Below, piece by piece: positions 1-8,189 of a stretch of DNA of 64,000 nucleotides (position 1 is its first letter; every line of letters begins with the position of its first letter). Both the position numbers and the translations under genes were made by a program. A model generated the notes under the pieces. The model was given only the letters and a program-made list of their open reading frames with translations, ran no database searches and was not told where the DNA came from. Source of the DNA: Pontibacter amylolyticus (lineage in GTDB: Bacteria > Bacteroidota > Bacteroidia > Cytophagales > Hymenobacteraceae); NCBI RefSeq assembly GCF_014638845.1, contig NZ_BMFP01000006.1, forward strand, positions 209,163 to 273,162, read 5' to 3'.

Positions 1-4
1 AGAC

Positions 5-36
5 AAAAAAAACGCCGCTCCTTTGCAGAAGCGGCG
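5..36 (-). terminator. Terminator of mdh
   Basis: Seven-base stem CGCCGCT/AGCGGCG (13-19 and 30-36) with a 10-base loop. Read on the minus strand it is followed by a run of eight T. It lies 29 bp past the mdh stop codon. Confidence 0.8.
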
Positions 37-64
37 CTTTCTTATCAATAAGCAGGTATAGCGA

Positions 65-1006
65 TTAAGCTTTGGAAGCGTTGATGTTATCGAGCGCGTC
101 CATTACTTCTTTCACGTGACCGCGTGACGTTTCGAGCAGTTGCTTTTCGTCTTCGTTCAGCTGCAGTTCGATGATCTTCTCGATGCCGTTCTTGCCCAGG
201 ATTACCGGAACACCCAGGTATACGCCGTCGATGCCGTACTCGCCTTCCAGCTTCACGCAAACAGGGAACACACGGCGCTGGTCGCGCACGATGGCTTCCA
301 CCATTTGAGCGGCTGCAGAACCCGGTGCATACCAGGCAGAAGTACCCATCAGTTTCACCAACTCGCCACCACCGTTCTTGGTGCGGTCCACAATCGCGTT
401 CAAAGTTTCTTCGTCGATCAGCTCCGTAACCGGGATGCCGCCAACCGTTGTATAGCGTGGAAGTGGAACCATGGTATCGCCGTGACCACCCATCAATACT
501 GCCTGGATGTCTTTTGGAGATACGTTCAGTGCCTCAGCCAGGAATGCACGGTAACGCGCAGTATCCAGGATACCGGCCATACCCATTACGCGGGTGCGTG
601 GCAGTTTGGAAGTGATGTGCGCTGCGTACGTCATCACGTCGAGTGGGTTAGAAACCACGATGATGATGGCGTCAGGCGAGTGCTTTACGATATTCTCAGT
701 TACCGACTGCACGATACCGGCGTTGGTAGAAATGAGGTCATCGCGCGTCATGCCTGGCTTGCGTGGCAGACCAGAGGTAATCACTACCACGTCAGAACCA
801 GCAGTCTTGGTATAATCGTTGGTTACGCCGACAGTGCGCGTGTCGTATAGGTTGATGGGGGCTTTCTGCCAGATATCAAGCGCTTTGCCCTCAGCAAAAC
901 CTTCTTTAATATCCACTAAAACTACTTCGTTCGCGATTTCGCGGTAAGCCAATACATCGGCGCACGTTGCACCCACGTTACCAGCTCCAACTACGGTTAC
1001 TTTCAT
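65..1006 (-). CDS. mdh: Malate dehydrogenase
   Basis: NAD-dependent malate/oxaloacetate interconversion in the TCA cycle; cytoplasmic. The 313-residue length is typical of the lactate-dehydrogenase-like MDH group. Visible motifs are the Rossmann GxGxxG at residues 7-12, an acidic residue ending beta-2 near 32 that favours NAD, the mobile-loop LPRKPGMTR with substrate-binding Arg82 and Arg88, Asp148 and Arg151, and the catalytic His175 in GGHGDTM. Arg82 in the loop favours malate over lactate. The ATG start at 1006 opens directly on the Rossmann strand, as in the family. The gene is monocistronic, with its own terminator downstream and a repeat-bearing spacer upstream. Confidence 0.95.
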   Translation of the reverse strand: MKVTVVGAGNVGATCADVLAYREIANEVVLVDIKEGFAEGKALDIWQKAPINLYDTRTVGVTNDYTKTAGSDVVVITSGLPRKPGMTRDDLISTNAGIVQSVTENIVKHSPDAIIIVVSNPLDVMTYAAHITSKLPRTRVMGMAGILDTARYRAFLAEALNVSPKDIQAVLMGGHGDTMVPLPRYTTVGGIPVTELIDEETLNAIVDRTKNGGGELVKLMGTSAWYAPGSAAAQMVEAIVRDQRRVFPVCVKLEGEYGIDGVYLGVPVILGKNGIEKIIELQLNEDEKQLLETSRGHVKEVMDALDNINASKA

Positions 1007-1088
1007 TGTAGGATATACTTTAATTATGGTTTGAGATTCGGTTTACTTCCGTAAAATTAGAAAAATCTATTGTAAAAACTTCGTTTTG

Positions 1089-1204
1089 TATCAAGTATCA
1101 CGACACACGTAGCACGACTTCTTAAATTAACAATTGCTACCTTAAAGGTAATCTTGCTACTTGATACGTGCTACGTGATACGGAAAAAATGCTACGAGAT
1201 ACGC
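1089..1204. repeat. Word-repeat inverted element A (acttgatac / gtgctacgtgatac)
   Basis: The left arm (1089-1118) and right arm (1154-1204) share the words acttgatac, gtgctacgtg and gatacg in opposite orientation. The right side repeats them in tandem: gctacgtgatacg, then gctacgagatacg. The last word covers the tilS stop codon (1192-1194). This is one of four such elements in the window, each built from different words. Confidence 0.55.
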
Positions 1205-2523
1205 TTTAAAGATATCTCCAGCACCTGCTCTGTCTTCTCCGTCACTTTAAAGCGGTTGTCGAGCCGCTGGCCCACAATCCAGGCGATGGACTGGTCTGAT
1301 ACCAATACCAGTGTTTTGGCCTTAAGGTTGGCCGGAACCTTCTTGTCGATCAGGAAATCGCTGATCTTCTTTTTGCCGTTCATGCCCAGCGGCACAAACC
1401 AGTCGCCCTCCTGCCACGGGCGCAGTTTCATCGGAAACTTGAGCAGGCCGGCGTCCAGGGCGGCCACATGGGGTTTGGTGTTGAGCTTGTATTCGCTGGC
1501 CGGTACATAGCGCAAAGTCAGCTGCACGTGCTCCTCGCTTACTTCGGTCTGGCCTTCTGCTATGGTGACACTTCCGAAGCGACTCAGGTTGCGGGACGTG
1601 ATCACGAGCTGGTCGCGATCCTTCACTAAGGTATGGCTCGGTGATTCGAATTGCTTGCCCGAAAGTCCCTCCAGCGCCTCGACTAACTCCAGCACCACAC
1701 TGTAGCTGAAGTTGAAGGGTCGCAGCAGCTCATGCAGCACCACCGGCAGGCCGGTGGCGTTTTGCAGCGGCACCAGCGACAGGTATACCGCGTCTTCCGC
1801 CTCCTTTATACTTTGCTGGCGCAGATTGTCGATGTAGGCGTGCACAATGGCCTCGGCCTGGCTCACCCGCTCTGCCGTGTGCTGCATGGTTTCTTCCAGA
1901 TTCGGGTTGATTTCCTTGAGCACCGGAATTACCTCGTGCCTGATTTTGTTGCGCTGGTACTTGGTCGTCTCGTTGGAGGTGTCTTCGCGCCAGATCAGGC
2001 GCTGCTCGGTCACGAAGTCAAAAATATCATCTTTGGTGACAGTGAGCATCGGGCGGATGATGTGGCCGTTTTTGGCAGGTATACCGTGCAGCCCCGCTAT
2101 ACCTGTGCCCTTGGTCAGGTGAAGCAATATGGTCTCTGTCAGGTCGTTGCTATGGTGCGCTGTGGCAATATAATCGTAACCTTCCTGCTGGCGCACCTGT
2201 TCAAACCAGGTATAGCGCAGGGTGCGGGCGGCCATCTGAGTGGAGAGTTTCTCCTGCGCAGCAAAAGCACGGGTATCGAAATTTTCGGTAAAGAAGGGCA
2301 CCTCGTACTTTTTGGCCAGCTTTTTGGCGAAGAGCTGGTCGGCCTCTGCGTCTTCGGCGCGCAATCCGAAGTTACAGTGCGCGATGGCAAACGTATACTT
2401 GAGTTGGTGCAGCACTTCGCAAAGCACCACCGAATCGATGCCGCCGCTCACGGCCGCCAGTATTTTGCTCTCGGGCTCGCAAAGGGAATGGGATTGGATG
2501 AAACCGGAAACTTTCTGTAGCAT
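1192..2523 (-). CDS. tilS: tRNA(Ile)-lysidine synthetase
   Basis: Modifies C34 of the CAU-anticodon tRNA-Ile to lysidine using ATP and lysine, so that it reads AUA. Residues 26-31 form the PP-loop SGGIDS that binds ATP. The N-terminal synthetase domain runs to about residue 220, followed by the TilS substrate-binding and C-terminal domains. The 443-residue length is normal. The start at 2523 is an ATG. The gene is divergent from the LptA-like gene across 121 bp. It matters here because the overrepresented motif GGT-ATA uses the AUA codon this enzyme makes readable; that link is only a remark. Confidence 0.93.
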   Translation of the reverse strand: MLQKVSGFIQSHSLCEPESKILAAVSGGIDSVVLCEVLHQLKYTFAIAHCNFGLRAEDAEADQLFAKKLAKKYEVPFFTENFDTRAFAAQEKLSTQMAARTLRYTWFEQVRQQEGYDYIATAHHSNDLTETILLHLTKGTGIAGLHGIPAKNGHIIRPMLTVTKDDIFDFVTEQRLIWREDTSNETTKYQRNKIRHEVIPVLKEINPNLEETMQHTAERVSQAEAIVHAYIDNLRQQSIKEAEDAVYLSLVPLQNATGLPVVLHELLRPFNFSYSVVLELVEALEGLSGKQFESPSHTLVKDRDQLVITSRNLSRFGSVTIAEGQTEVSEEHVQLTLRYVPASEYKLNTKPHVAALDAGLLKFPMKLRPWQEGDWFVPLGMNGKKKISDFLIDKKVPANLKAKTLVLVSDQSIAWIVGQRLDNRFKVTEKTEQVLEISLKRIS

Positions 2524-2644
2524 AAGGCAGCGGCTGGTATATTTTTTATAATTTTGAAGTTAAGAACAGGCAGAGGCTGCAGGTATAGGAACGTTGGAAT
2601 GAAACGTCATCTCTGATCAAGCCCTTGTCTTTTGTCCATAAAGC

Positions 2645-4489
2645 ATGAACATCACAAAATTAGTCTATTCTATTCTCTTTACGCTATTCTCGCTGACAGT
2701 TTTGGCGCAGGAGCAGAAGCCTCCGGTGAATCCGCGACAGGCGGCGCAGCAGGTACGGCCGCCGCAGCCGCCCAAGATCGTGCCGCTGCAACAGCCACCA
2801 CGGCCGCGCATTAACCAGCCGCAGCAGGCACCCCAGCAACCCCGCACCAAACCACAGCAGGATACGGCGCGTCCGGTCCAGACGCCGGCGCAGGCCCAGC
2901 AAGGCCCGCAGCAGCAGGATCGGGTGCAACTGGAAAGCGCGGATGACCTGATCGGTACCACAATCAACGGGAAGCGGGTAAACAAACTGATTGGCAACGT
3001 GATCTTTAAGCAGAAGGAGACATTCCTGTATGCCGATTCCGTGTATCAATACCGCGACAGTGAGATATTGGAGGCTTTTGGCAACGTGCGCATCAACCAG
3101 GCCGATACCGTAACGATGACCGGCACGAAGGCGATTTACGATGGCGCCAAACGCACCGCCAAAATGAGCGGCGGTGTGACCATGCAGGACCCCAACATGA
3201 CGCTTACGACTCCAACCCTGGATTATAACCTGGATTCACGCACGGCAGTTTATACCGAAGGTGGCACCATCGTGCAGCCCGAAAACCGCCTGCAGAGCCA
3301 GCGCGGTACATATGACACGAACTCCAAAGTCTTCACCTTCCAGCAAAATGTGAAGGTGTTCTCGCCAGACTATGAGATCACGGCGCAGAACATGCGTTAC
3401 AACACGGAAAGCAAGGTGGTTTACTTCCAGGGGCCAACTTTTATCAAAGGCCAGAATGGTGACCTTTATGCGGAGCAGGGTACTTACAATACCGTCACCA
3501 AGGTGTCGCGCTTTGGCCGCAATGCTTATATATTAACACCGGAGTACCGTTTGGGAGGCGATGACCTGTACTATGACGAAGCCCGCGGCTACGGGGAGGC
3601 GAAAGTGAACATGACCATGCGCTCCCTCAAAGACGATGTGACCATACGGGGGCAGGTCGGTCGCTATTGGCGCGATCAGGGCGTGGCCAAGGTATGGGGC
3701 AGCCCGGTGATGGAGTCGATCATGGATGGCGACACGCTGTACATGGCCGCTGATTCGCTCATCTCCCGCGAGGCAAAGGCAGACGGACAGCCGAGTATGC
3801 TGTTCGCTTTCAACAACGTAAAAATCTACAAGTCGGACCTGCAGGGCACGTGCGATTCCCTCAGCTACAACCGTACTGACTCGCTCATGTACATGCACCG
3901 TAACCCGACGCTCTGGAGCGAGCAGAGCCAGATTGTGGGGGATACCATTCGCATCCACATGCGCAACAAGACCATCGACAAGATGTACGTCTTCAGCAAC
4001 TCCTTTATCACCTCCGAAGACTCACTCCAGAACTACAACCAGGTGAAAGGCCGCAACATGGTGGCGCACTTCCAGGATGGCCGAATGCGACGGGTGAACG
4101 TGAACGGCAACGGCGAGAGCATTTATTTTGCGCTGGAGGGCGATTCCGTGCTGACAGGTATGAACCGGGCCGTGTGCAGCGACATGGTTTTAAACTTTGC
4201 AGAAAATAAACTCAAATCTATTTCGTTTCTTGTAAATCCGGACGCCAAGTTCATACCGCCGCACGAGTTGCAGGCCTCTGACCGAAGGCTGGAGGGTTTT
4301 GCCTGGCTGGAGGAACTCAGACCCGATAAGAAAGAAGTGTTGACCCCGCGTACACCGGTAAAAGCACCGACTACGCCCTCAAAAGCCGCTACGCCTGCCA
4401 AAGGCAAGGCATCGGGCACCAAGTCAAGTCAGTCCAAAGGCAAAAAGCCTGCTGCCGGCGCTGCCAAACCGACGCCGGTCCGCCAGTAA
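2645..4489 (+). CDS. OstA/LptA-like LPS-transport periplasmic protein
   Basis: 614 residues with a signal peptide (residues 1-22, ending in VLAQ). A Pro/Gln-rich low-complexity linker follows (about 25-95), then repeated beta-strand OstA/LptA-type units (about 100-480) and a Lys/Ala/Pro-rich basic tail. OstA-fold proteins form beta-jellyroll bridges that carry lipopolysaccharide across the periplasm. Bacteroidota have such long OstA-like proteins in place of a short LptA. It is followed by bamD, another envelope-assembly gene, after a 55-bp gap with its own promoter. Assignment to the OstA family is from repeat pattern and context; the substrate is inferred. Confidence 0.75.
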   Translation: MNITKLVYSILFTLFSLTVLAQEQKPPVNPRQAAQQVRPPQPPKIVPLQQPPRPRINQPQQAPQQPRTKPQQDTARPVQTPAQAQQGPQQQDRVQLESADDLIGTTINGKRVNKLIGNVIFKQKETFLYADSVYQYRDSEILEAFGNVRINQADTVTMTGTKAIYDGAKRTAKMSGGVTMQDPNMTLTTPTLDYNLDSRTAVYTEGGTIVQPENRLQSQRGTYDTNSKVFTFQQNVKVFSPDYEITAQNMRYNTESKVVYFQGPTFIKGQNGDLYAEQGTYNTVTKVSRFGRNAYILTPEYRLGGDDLYYDEARGYGEAKVNMTMRSLKDDVTIRGQVGRYWRDQGVAKVWGSPVMESIMDGDTLYMAADSLISREAKADGQPSMLFAFNNVKIYKSDLQGTCDSLSYNRTDSLMYMHRNPTLWSEQSQIVGDTIRIHMRNKTIDKMYVFSNSFITSEDSLQNYNQVKGRNMVAHFQDGRMRRVNVNGNGESIYFALEGDSVLTGMNRAVCSDMVLNFAENKLKSISFLVNPDAKFIPPHELQASDRRLEGFAWLEELRPDKKEVLTPRTPVKAPTTPSKAATPAKGKASGTKSSQSKGKKPAAGAAKPTPVRQ

Positions 4490-4506
4490 ACACTGTATAT
4501 TCACGC

Positions 4507-4537
4507 TTGTAAATCACAGGGATATTGTATAATTTTG
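4507..4537 (+). promoter_or_regulatory. Predicted Bacteroidota promoter of bamD
   Basis: A -33-like TTG (4507-4509) is separated by 20 bp from the -7 box TAATTTTG (4530-4537), which fits TAnnTTTG. The bamD ATG begins only 8 bases after the box, so the transcript would be nearly leaderless. Confidence 0.5.
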
Positions 4538-4544
4538 CCCGTTC

Positions 4545-5369
4545 ATGAACAGAGGAATCCTGCATACCGTCGTAATGTTGTGCCTGTTGGTTTTTGCAAC
4601 CAGCTGCAGCAACTTTCAAAAGCTATTGAAAAGCAACGACGTTGACCTGAAATACAAAGCCGCGCTCGAATACTACGAGAAAGGAGACTACTACCGCGCC
4701 AACCAGCTGCTGGAGCAGGTGATGCCTCTGATGACGGGTAGGGAAGAGGCCGAGAAAGCCCGTTTTTACTACGCCAACACGCACTACCAGCAACGCGAGT
4801 ACATGCTGAGCGCCTTCCAGTTCCGCACTTTCTACGAAACATACCCGCGCAGCGAGCTCGCTGAAGAGGCCATGTTCCTGCAGGCCAAGTCACTCTACAA
4901 CGACTCGCCGGATTTTGAGCAGGACCAGACCAGCACCGTAACGGCCATGGAGTCGATCCAGGAGTTTCTGGTGCGCTACCCAACAAGCCAGTACGCGGCA
5001 GAGGCCAACACCATGTTCGATGATCTGAGCGCCAAACTGGATCGTAAGTCCTTTGAAAGCGCCCGTCTGTACCATAAGCTGCGTTACTACAAGTCAGCCG
5101 TGGTGGCGTTCACGAACTTCCTGCGCGAGAATCCGTCTTCCCCTTACAGCGAGGAGGCTTCTTATTTGAGAATAGACTCGCAGTACCGTTATGCGCTGGA
5201 AAGTGTGCCGGACAAGCAGCAGGAGCGTTTCACGGAGGCAATCGACTTCTACCAAGCCTTCATCGACCAGTATCCGGACAGCCGCTTCCTGCGTAGTGCC
5301 GAGCAGGTATTCGCCAGCACGCAGTCAGAGCTCGAGAAAATAAAGAAAACTAACCCAAGCAATTCATAA
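4545..5369 (+). CDS. bamD: Outer membrane protein assembly factor BamD
   Basis: Lipoprotein subunit of the BAM complex that folds beta-barrel proteins into the outer membrane. 274 residues; the lipobox ends at Cys21 (FATSC), with further Cys/Ser residues, then consecutive TPR-like helices through residue 265. Phrases such as YYEKGDYYRA and YPRSELAEEA are the usual BamD/YfiO TPR signatures. It sits in the Bacteroidota gene order bamD-rpoZ-coaBC-DUF4835-recN. The ATG at 4545 is the only start that gives a lipoprotein signal. Confidence 0.92.
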   Translation: MNRGILHTVVMLCLLVFATSCSNFQKLLKSNDVDLKYKAALEYYEKGDYYRANQLLEQVMPLMTGREEAEKARFYYANTHYQQREYMLSAFQFRTFYETYPRSELAEEAMFLQAKSLYNDSPDFEQDQTSTVTAMESIQEFLVRYPTSQYAAEANTMFDDLSAKLDRKSFESARLYHKLRYYKSAVVAFTNFLRENPSSPYSEEASYLRIDSQYRYALESVPDKQQERFTEAIDFYQAFIDQYPDSRFLRSAEQVFASTQSELEKIKKTNPSNS

Positions 5370-5380
5370 ATTAAGTATAT

Positions 5381-5707
5381 ATGGCAATCGTTCCATCATC
5401 AATCGTTACCCGTAACATGGCCGACTTCGCTAAGCAGACTGGCAATGTGTACAAGTCTGTTTCGGTGATCTCTAAAAGAGCAAACCAGATCTCTGTGAAG
5501 CTGAAGGAAGAGTTGAACTCCAAGCTGGCTGAGTTTGCGACAACAGTGGATAATCTGGAGGAGGTATTCGAGAACCGTGAGCAGATCGAAATTTCTAAAT
5601 ACTACGAGCGCCTGCCAAAGCCAACTAACCTGGCGATCGAGGAATTCCTGGAAGGCAATGTTTACGTTCGTACACCAGACGTAGAGACTGACGAAATATC
5701 GCTGTAA
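5381..5707 (+). CDS. rpoZ: RNA polymerase omega subunit (Bacteroidota type)
   Basis: 108 residues, the longer RPB6/omega form found in Bacteroidota. Residues 5-45 carry the omega signature with SVSVISKRANQIS, the helix that latches the beta-prime C-terminus. It helps assemble and stabilise RNA polymerase. It starts 11 bp after bamD and ends 5 bp before coaC, so it is almost certainly co-transcribed with them. Confidence 0.88.
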   Translation: MAIVPSSIVTRNMADFAKQTGNVYKSVSVISKRANQISVKLKEELNSKLAEFATTVDNLEEVFENREQIEISKYYERLPKPTNLAIEEFLEGNVYVRTPDVETDEISL

Positions 5708-5712
5708 GGCGC

Positions 5713-6273
5713 ATGCTCCGGAATCGGAAAATAGTATTGGGAGTTTGCGGAAGTATAGCTGCGTATAAAGCAGCCATGCTGGTACGCCTACTCGTAAAAG
5801 CAGAAGCAGAAGTACAGGTGATCCTGACCACTTCTGCTTCTGCCTTTATAACCCCGCTCACACTGGCTACCCTTTCCAAGCGGCCTGTGCTCACGGAGTT
5901 TGTGCTCAACGAGCAGGGCGTCTGGAACAATCACGTGGAGCTTGGTCTTTGGGCCGATGCCATGGTGGTAGCGCCCGCGAGTGCCAACACGGTGGCCAAA
6001 TTCGCCAATGGCTTTTGCGATAACCTGCTTTCGGCCACTTATCTGTCAGCACGTTGCCCGGTGTTTGTGGCCCCGGCCATGGACCTGGACATGTACCAGC
6101 ACCCGGCCGTGCAGGCCAACTTTACCAAACTGCGCGGCTATGGCAACTTCATCATCGAAGCAGGGTATGGCGAACTGGCCAGCGGCCTGGTAGGGCAGGG
6201 GCGGATGGCAGAGCCCGAGGAAATTATTCGCGGACTAGAAAACCACTTTTCAGGCATTGGAAAAACTGTTTAA
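5713..6273 (+). CDS. coaC: Phosphopantothenoylcysteine decarboxylase (CoaC part of a split CoaBC)
   Basis: FMN-dependent decarboxylation of 4-phosphopantothenoyl-cysteine in coenzyme A synthesis. 186 residues carry the HFCD flavoprotein fold: VCGSIAAYKA near residue 11, active-site His74 in NHVELG, PASANT at 88-93 and the APAM-type motif at 120-123. The clamp motif reads ASGLVGQGRM, with Ser157 where many homologues have Cys. In most bacteria, including Bacteroidota as I know them, CoaC and CoaB are one protein. Here frame 1 closes after IGKTV and the CoaB part continues in the +1 frame. Removing one A from the A5 run at 6261-6265 would give an uninterrupted fusion (GIGK-LFKGKTV). It is therefore either a true frameshift, a sequencing error, or two coupled genes. 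Confidence 0.85.
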   Translation: MLRNRKIVLGVCGSIAAYKAAMLVRLLVKAEAEVQVILTTSASAFITPLTLATLSKRPVLTEFVLNEQGVWNNHVELGLWADAMVVAPASANTVAKFANGFCDNLLSATYLSARCPVFVAPAMDLDMYQHPAVQANFTKLRGYGNFIIEAGYGELASGLVGQGRMAEPEEIIRGLENHFSGIGKTV

Positions 6274-6916
6274 GGGTAAGACGGTTATCCTGACCGCCGG
6301 CCCGACATACGAACCCATTGATCCGGTGCGCTTTATCGGGAACCATTCGACAGGCAAAATGGGCTATGCGCTGGCCGAATGCTTTGCCCAGCGTGGCGCT
6401 CAGGTAAAGCTGGTGGCAGGCCCCACCAACCTGCAGGCGCAGCACGAAGGTATAGCGGTTATACCTGTCACGACGGCCGACGAGATGTATGCGGCCGTCA
6501 AGCAGCTGGCTCCCGCGGCTGACATCTGGGTGTTTGCCGCCGCCGTAGCCGATTACAAACCCAAAGTGGTGGCCGACCGCAAAATAAAAAAAGCCGGTGA
6601 CGAACTGACCATCGAGCTCGTTAAGAACGTTGATATAGCAGCGGCACTTGGTAAGGAGAAGCGGGAAGATCAGTTTGCCGTAGGCTTTGCCCTGGAGACG
6701 GATAACGAGGCCAGCAACGCCCGCGAAAAACTGCAGAAAAAGAACCTGAACATGATCGTGCTGAATTCGCTCAACGATCCGGGCGCTGGTTTTAAGCACG
6801 ATACAAATAAAATCACTATTATTGAGAAGGATACGGCCACCGCTTTTGAGCTGAAGCACAAGAGCGAAGTGGCGCAGGATATCGTCAACCTGATCTGGGA
6901 GAGACTCTATGTTTAA
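6257..6916 (+). CDS. coaB: Phosphopantothenate-cysteine ligase (CoaB part of a split CoaBC)
   Basis: Joins cysteine to 4-phosphopantothenate, the step before CoaC. 219 residues from a TTG at 6257 that overlaps coaC by 17 bp in another frame. Motifs include ILTAGPTYEPIDPVR and GNHSTGKMG (nucleotide binding), AAAVADYKP near residue 95, and K-I-K-K later. No independent ribosome-binding site is evident before the TTG, which supports a broken fusion rather than a free-standing gene. The stop overlaps the ATG of the next gene by 8 bp. Confidence 0.85.
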   Translation: MEKLFKGKTVILTAGPTYEPIDPVRFIGNHSTGKMGYALAECFAQRGAQVKLVAGPTNLQAQHEGIAVIPVTTADEMYAAVKQLAPAADIWVFAAAVADYKPKVVADRKIKKAGDELTIELVKNVDIAAALGKEKREDQFAVGFALETDNEASNAREKLQKKNLNMIVLNSLNDPGAGFKHDTNKITIIEKDTATAFELKHKSEVAQDIVNLIWERLYV

Positions 6917-7814
6917 GCGACTGTTTGTTTTGCTGTGTGTGATGGTGATGGCCTTGGGAGCGCGTGCCCAGGAACTGCAGTGTGATGTGGTGGTTAACAG
7001 CGAACAGGTAGCGTTTACAGATCGGCAACTGTTCACCGAGATGCAAAACCGCATTTTCGAGTTTATGAACAACCGTCGCTGGACGAACCAGTCCTACCGG
7101 GTGGATGAGCGCATCAAGTGCCGCATCCTGATCAACCTGACCGAAATGCCCGAGGTGGGTACTTTCCGCGCCAACGTGCAGGTCGTGTCCGTAAGGCCGG
7201 CCTATGGCACGGGCTACGAGTCCACGCTGTTCTCCTTCATCGACCGCGACTGGCTGTTCCAGTTCAACGAGGCGCAGCCACTCGACTTTGCCGAAAACAA
7301 CTTTACCGGCAACCTGTCGGCCATGCTCGCTTACTACGCCTACATGATCATCGGGATGGACAACGACAGCTTTGCCAAACTGGGCGGTTCTCCCGCTTTT
7401 GACCGTGCACGTGGCATCCTGAACCTGGCAGCCTCACAGAACTCCATCTTTCCGGGCTGGCGACCGTTTGAGGGCAACCGAAACCGCTACTGGATGATCG
7501 ACAACATGCAGGACCCGGTATTTGTGCCTTTTCGGGAGGGCATCTATACCATGCACCGCCAGGGGATGGACCTGATGGTGCAGGATCCGGAAAAGGCCCG
7601 CAAGGCGACGCTCGACGTGTTACGAAACATCCAGAAGATATCGCAGCAGAAGCCCGGTGCGGCGGTGATCCGCTCTTTCTTTGAAGCCAAATCCGATGAG
7701 TTGGTGAATATTTTCAAAACCGCCGCTCCCGCCGACAAGCAAGCCGCCTATACCTTGCTCACGCAGGTAGACCCTACCAACAACACCAAATACGAAGTAC
7801 TTCTCCAGCGCTAA
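6909..7814 (+). CDS. DUF4835 secreted protein
   Basis: 301 residues with a signal peptide (cleaved after about residue 20, GARAQ), then a single domain matching DUF4835 by its LQCDVVVNSEQV opening, the NRRWTNQ segment and the MIIGMDNDSF and FPGWRPFEGNRNRYW stretches. The function is unknown. DUF4835 sits after coaBC and before recN in many Bacteroidota. The ATG at 6909 overlaps the coaB stop, implying translational coupling. Confidence 0.8.
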   Translation: MFKRLFVLLCVMVMALGARAQELQCDVVVNSEQVAFTDRQLFTEMQNRIFEFMNNRRWTNQSYRVDERIKCRILINLTEMPEVGTFRANVQVVSVRPAYGTGYESTLFSFIDRDWLFQFNEAQPLDFAENNFTGNLSAMLAYYAYMIIGMDNDSFAKLGGSPAFDRARGILNLAASQNSIFPGWRPFEGNRNRYWMIDNMQDPVFVPFREGIYTMHRQGMDLMVQDPEKARKATLDVLRNIQKISQQKPGAAVIRSFFEAKSDELVNIFKTAAPADKQAAYTLLTQVDPTNNTKYEVLLQR

Positions 7815-7883
7815 GCCTTTTCCAAATTTCACAGAAAGCGCGTATCTTCACGGGGCGGATGGCTATACCTGTGCGCTATACCT

Positions 7884-8114
7884 ATGGGCAAACGCCAGAT
7901 CAGAATCAATCGAAACCAATTGGCCGACCACCTGCCCGACCTTTTGCAGCAGCAGACGGTGCAAGTGGTACTGAGAACCCGTGTGGTGGTGCAGGGCGTG
8001 CTGCAGCATGTCTTAGCCGAAGAACTGGAGTTGCTGGACGGCCGACGGCACAAGCATACCATACCTGTGGCGGAGGTAGAGGAAGTGATTTACGACATAG
8101 AAGCACCTTATTAA
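7884..8114 (+). CDS. Small basic/acidic protein, possible Sm-like fold
   Basis: 76 residues, cytoplasmic, no signal. I do not recognise a named family. The stretch from residue 25 to 70 reads as alternating beta strands (VQVVLRTRVVVQGVLQHV, then ELELLDGRRH, then HTIPVAEVEEVIYDI). That resembles the strand pattern of Sm/LSm or small SH3-like barrels, with IPVAEVEEVIYD in the position of the second Sm motif. It lies between DUF4835 and recN in the same direction. The fold idea is inference only. Confidence 0.55.
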   Translation: MGKRQIRINRNQLADHLPDLLQQQTVQVVLRTRVVVQGVLQHVLAEELELLDGRRHKHTIPVAEVEEVIYDIEAPY

Positions 8115-8189
8115 AATACACCCAAATTATCGAACTAAGTCCGGGCGTTAAGTCTTATACCTTGTGACGAACGTCTTGCATCCTGATAT

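Noticed and set aside
157..157. Cys-to-Ser change at CoaC residue 157 as a sign of an inactive enzyme (nucleotides 6181-6183)
   Set aside because: From memory, other Bacteroidota have ASGL-G-GRM there too, so it is probably the normal form of this group.
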